Both the position numbers and the translations under genes were made by a program. 6,967 bases of DNA from Kiritimatiellia bacterium (GTDB lineage Bacteria; Verrucomicrobiota; Kiritimatiellia; RFP12; UBA1067), in NCBI GenBank assembly GCA_017385345.1, contig JAFNRY010000324.1:1-6967 (forward strand), given 5' to 3'. Positions 5,298 through 6,967 of this stretch are shown here, in pieces. The notes beneath the pieces are model-generated. The model worked only from the letters and a program-made list of their open reading frames with translations. It searched no databases and had not been told where the DNA came from. How positions within the stretch are numbered: the first letter of the stretch is position 1; each line of letters begins with the position of its first letter.

Positions 5298-6593
5298 ATG
5301 ACACCTGAAATCACTCCACCTGAAGTGCAAACAAACCTCAACGTCGTCTGGACGCTCATCGCGGGCATCCTCGTGTTCACCATGCAGGCGGGCTTCGCGC
5401 TCGTCGAGACGGGCTTCACGCGCGCCAAGAACGCGGCGAACATCATGATGAAGAACCTCATGGACTTCGCCGCCGGATCGCTCGCGTTCTACGTCCTCGG
5501 CGCCGCGCTCATGTTCGGCGCCACAAAGGCCGCTGGCCTGTTCGGCTGGGGCGGATTCGGCATGCCGATCCTATCCAACGGAGAAGGCGCGTGGGACTGG
5601 ACGTTCCTCTTCTTCCAGACGATGTTCTGCGCAACGGCCGCGACAATTGTTTCGGGGGCGGTCGCGGAGCGCATCGAGTTCAAGAGCTACCTCATCTACT
5701 CGATCCTCATCTCGTGCCTCGTCTATCCTGTGAGCGGACACTGGATGTGGGGCGGACTCGCAGGCGATGCGTCGCAGGGATGGCTGGAGGAGCTCGGCTT
5801 CCACGACTTCGCCGGCTCCACGGTCGTCCACTCCGTCGGCGGCTGGATTGCCCTCGCGGGCGCGATTGCGTTGGGGCCCCGCATCGGCAAATACCGCCAC
5901 GACGGCAAGGCGAATCCGATTCCCGGCCACTCGCTCGTCCTTGGCACGCTCGGCGTATTCCTCCTCTGGATCGGCTGGTTCGGCTTCAACCCCGGCAGCT
6001 ACACGCAGGGCGTCGGCTCCATCGGGCGCGTCGCGATGACCACGAACCTCGCCGCCTGTGCCGGTACCGTCGCCGCGCTCGTCACGGCGTGGATCATCAT
6101 GGGCAAGCCCGACCTCACGATGGCGCTCAACGGCTCGCTCGCGGGGCTCGTGGCGATCACCGCGCCGTGCGACCTCGTGACTGCCAACGCCGCCATCGTC
6201 ATCGGACTCGTCGCCGGCGTACTTGTGGTCCTCTCCGTGTTCGCGCTCGACCGCGTCCACATCGATGACCCCGTCGGGGCGGTGTCGGTCCACTGCGTAA
6301 ATGGCGTGTGGGGCACGATCGCCGTCGGCCTCTTCGCCGCACCGACAACCTGCGGCTACGGCAACGAACTCGCAGGCCTCTTCTACGGCGGCGGCTTCAA
6401 GTTTCTCGGCGTCCAGCTGCTCGGCGCGGGCACGACCGCGGCCTGGGCGTTCGGCACAGGCGCGGCAATCTTCTTCACGCTAAAGAAACTCGGCATCCTC
6501 CGCGTCTCGGTGAAAACCGAACTCAAGGGACTTGACGTCACCGAACACGGACAAGACGCCTACGCCTCGTTCCAGTTCTTCAGCAACACCTGA
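5298..6593 (+). CDS. amtB: Ammonium transporter, Amt/AmtB family
   Basis: A 431-residue polytopic inner-membrane protein that conducts ammonium/ammonia. The Amt signature is complete: DFAGSTVVHSVGGWIALAGA (170-189), starting with the structural Asp170 and containing the first pore histidine, His178. The second twin histidine is His332 in VHCVNGVWG. WIGWFGFNPGS (224-234) carries the phenylalanine near the pore gate, and FFQTMFCATAATIVSGAVAE (105-124) matches the other gate helix. About 11 membrane segments can be read, from VVWTLIAGILVF to TTAAWAFGTGAAIFF. The cytoplasmic tail has the usual GLDVTEHGQDAY (411-422), the region contacted by PII proteins. No cleavable signal peptide is evident: the short N-terminus runs directly into helix 1. 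It is co-transcribed with glnK, the classic pairing, but separated by a structured spacer, and a strong terminator follows 13 nt after the stop. Confidence 0.97.
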   Translation: MTPEITPPEVQTNLNVVWTLIAGILVFTMQAGFALVETGFTRAKNAANIMMKNLMDFAAGSLAFYVLGAALMFGATKAAGLFGWGGFGMPILSNGEGAWDWTFLFFQTMFCATAATIVSGAVAERIEFKSYLIYSILISCLVYPVSGHWMWGGLAGDASQGWLEELGFHDFAGSTVVHSVGGWIALAGAIALGPRIGKYRHDGKANPIPGHSLVLGTLGVFLLWIGWFGFNPGSYTQGVGSIGRVAMTTNLAACAGTVAALVTAWIIMGKPDLTMALNGSLAGLVAITAPCDLVTANAAIVIGLVAGVLVVLSVFALDRVHIDDPVGAVSVHCVNGVWGTIAVGLFAAPTTCGYGNELAGLFYGGGFKFLGVQLLGAGTTAAWAFGTGAAIFFTLKKLGILRVSVKTELKGLDVTEHGQDAYASFQFFSNT

Positions 6594-6606
6594 ATCGATT
6601 AGGCCT

Positions 6607-6645
6607 GCGGCGGCGGTTTTCGTATTTGCACCGTCCGCCGCTTTT
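6607..6645 (+). terminator. Intrinsic terminator after amtB
   Basis: GCGGCGGCGGT (6607-6617) pairs with ACCG-t-CCGCCGC (6630-6641), an 11-bp GC-rich stem with a single bulged T at 6634 and a 12-nt loop. TTTT (6642-6645) follows. It ends the glnK-amtB transcript. The short U-run is the only weak point. Confidence 0.8.
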
Positions 6646-6691
6646 CCCCAAGCAAGAAAGCGCATGAAATTTTCCCGCTACGCCGCATGAA

Positions 6692-6719
6692 GACACGCGC
6701 CCTCCCGCGTCGTCGTGTC
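6692..6719 (+). repeat. Overlapping inverted repeats with alternative pairings
   Basis: GACACG (6692-6697) can pair with CGTGTC (6714-6719), or ACGCG (6695-6699) with CGCGT (6706-6710). The two pairings exclude each other. No T-run follows. Function unknown; it could be chance in GC-rich DNA. Confidence 0.3.
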
Positions 6720-6752
6720 CAAGGGTTGCCTCGCTTTCCCTATAGGGATATA

Positions 6753-6798
6753 TGCACAAAGTGGGGTGTTTATGTACACAAAGTGGGGTGTTTGTGCA
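6753..6798. repeat. Two-copy 22-nt tandem repeat, each copy an inverted repeat
   Basis: CACAAAGTGGGGTGTTT occurs at 6755-6771 and again at 6777-6793, exactly 22 bp apart. Each copy has the form TRCACAAA-GTGGGGTG-TTTRTGYA, so it is also an inverted repeat. The outermost arms TGCACAAA (6753-6760) and TTTGTGCA (6791-6798) are perfect reverse complements. The phasing of two helical turns and the dyad arms suit a dimeric DNA-binding protein, or transposase-binding repeats at an insertion-sequence end. Confidence 0.75.
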
Positions 6799-6818
6799 CG
6801 GCAACAGCATTTACTTTT

Positions 6819-6846
6819 TTGCAAGGCGGCATTTTTATCTTTTAAT
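6819..6846 (+). promoter_or_regulatory. Possible sigma-70-type promoter before the transposase-like frame
   Basis: TTGCAA (6819-6824; 4 of 6 to TTGACA), a 16-nt spacer, then TTTAAT (6841-6846; 5 of 6 to TATAAT). The AT-rich setting makes chance matches easier. It points at the transposase-like reading frame starting near 6875. Confidence 0.3.
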
Positions 6847-6874
6847 TTTCGGCGGATTGTGTTAACTTCTGTGC

Positions 6875-6967
6875 ATTGACATACATACTCTCAAGGAATG
6901 CATCTCGAAAGCCAACGATCCGCGGCGCACGTCACACGGACACGTGCTCCACAGATTCGAGGACATA
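6875..6967 (+). CDS. N-terminal fragment of a probable ISAs1-type transposase, runs off the window
   Basis: The frame ATT 6875 onward reads IDIHTLKECISKANDPRR and then TSHGHVLHRFEDI up to the edge (31 codons). LKE..S...DPRR....H.L.DI is the pattern at the start of ISAs1/H-repeat-type transposases (DDE_Tnp_1-associated N-terminal domain), where a DPR motif and a conserved His precede a hydrophobic helix. The frame is closed by TAA at 6863-6865 and has no ATG, GTG or TTG before the motif. Initiation would need ATT 6875, CTG 6869, or an intact ATG lost by one substitution (ATG to ATT). An ATG at 6898 lies in another frame and gives no recognisable protein. With only 31 codons visible the family call is tentative, and the gene could be a pseudogene. 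Confidence 0.42.
   Translation, partial: MDIHTLKECISKANDPRRTSHGHVLHRFEDI

Larger units (their letters stand above)
6646..6874. other. Intergenic region between amtB terminator and mobile-element gene
   Basis: No convincing gene is seen on either strand. It becomes markedly AT-rich after about 6800, unlike the rest of the window. It contains alternative small inverted repeats at 6692-6719, the palindrome CCCTATAGGG (6738-6747), a two-copy 22-nt repeat (6755-6798) and a possible sigma-70 promoter (6819-6846). The composition change and repeats suggest the border of a mobile element. Confidence 0.6.

Noticed and set aside
6753..6798. CRISPR array
   Set aside because: There are only two copies, with 17 identical bases separated by 5 nt, so there are no spacers. 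It is a tandem repeat.
6580..6810. Minus-strand 76-codon open frame with His/Cys-rich N-terminus
   Set aside because: It runs through the amtB terminator and the 22-nt repeats, whose repetition produces the apparent HKHPTLC pattern. No ribosome binding site or family was recognised.
6876..6881. TTGACA as a -35 promoter box
   Set aside because: No -10-like hexamer at 16-18 nt downstream, and it falls within the transposase-like frame.

Overview
This GC-rich window is a nitrogen-assimilation locus built around one divergent regulatory region. Leftward from it run a type III glutamine synthetase (glnN), a PurF-like glutamine amidotransferase and the 5' part of carA (carbamoyl-phosphate synthase small subunit). 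Rightward run a PII signalling protein (glnK) and an ammonium transporter (amtB). The gene content, the high GC, the GSIII-type synthetase and a PurF-like protein that resembles the HECGVA-type paralogue I remember from Bacteroidota suggest a PVC-group bacterium (Kiritimatiellota, Lentisphaerota or Verrucomicrobiota) or a relative. That placement is inference; there is no rRNA or other marker here.

Layout: 1-845 carA (minus, partial, with an apparent reading-frame break close to the window edge); 846-2465 purF-like (minus); 2471-4573 glnN (minus); 4574-4864 divergent control region; 4865-5206 glnK (plus); 5207-5297 repeat-bearing spacer; 5298-6593 amtB (plus); 6607-6645 terminator; 6646-6874 intergenic DNA with a 22-nt tandem repeat; from about 6875 to the edge, the likely N-terminus of an ISAs1-type transposase.

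How it works together: AmtB takes up ammonium under GlnK control, GSIII turns it into glutamine, and the two co-directional downstream genes encode amidotransferases that spend glutamine on purine-type and carbamoyl-phosphate (pyrimidine/arginine) synthesis. The left genes are packed like an operon (5-nt and 0-nt gaps).

The most striking part is the control region. It carries two facing, almost identical sigma-54 (-24/-12) promoter matches, one for glnN and one for glnK-amtB. Centred between them to within half a base is an array of seven TTAC/GTAA half-sites, six of which form an exact dyad. This looks like one shared enhancer serving both promoters. The PII protein lacks the classical uridylylated Tyr51, so any sensing upstream of this switch probably differs from the enterobacterial GlnD-PII-NtrC scheme.
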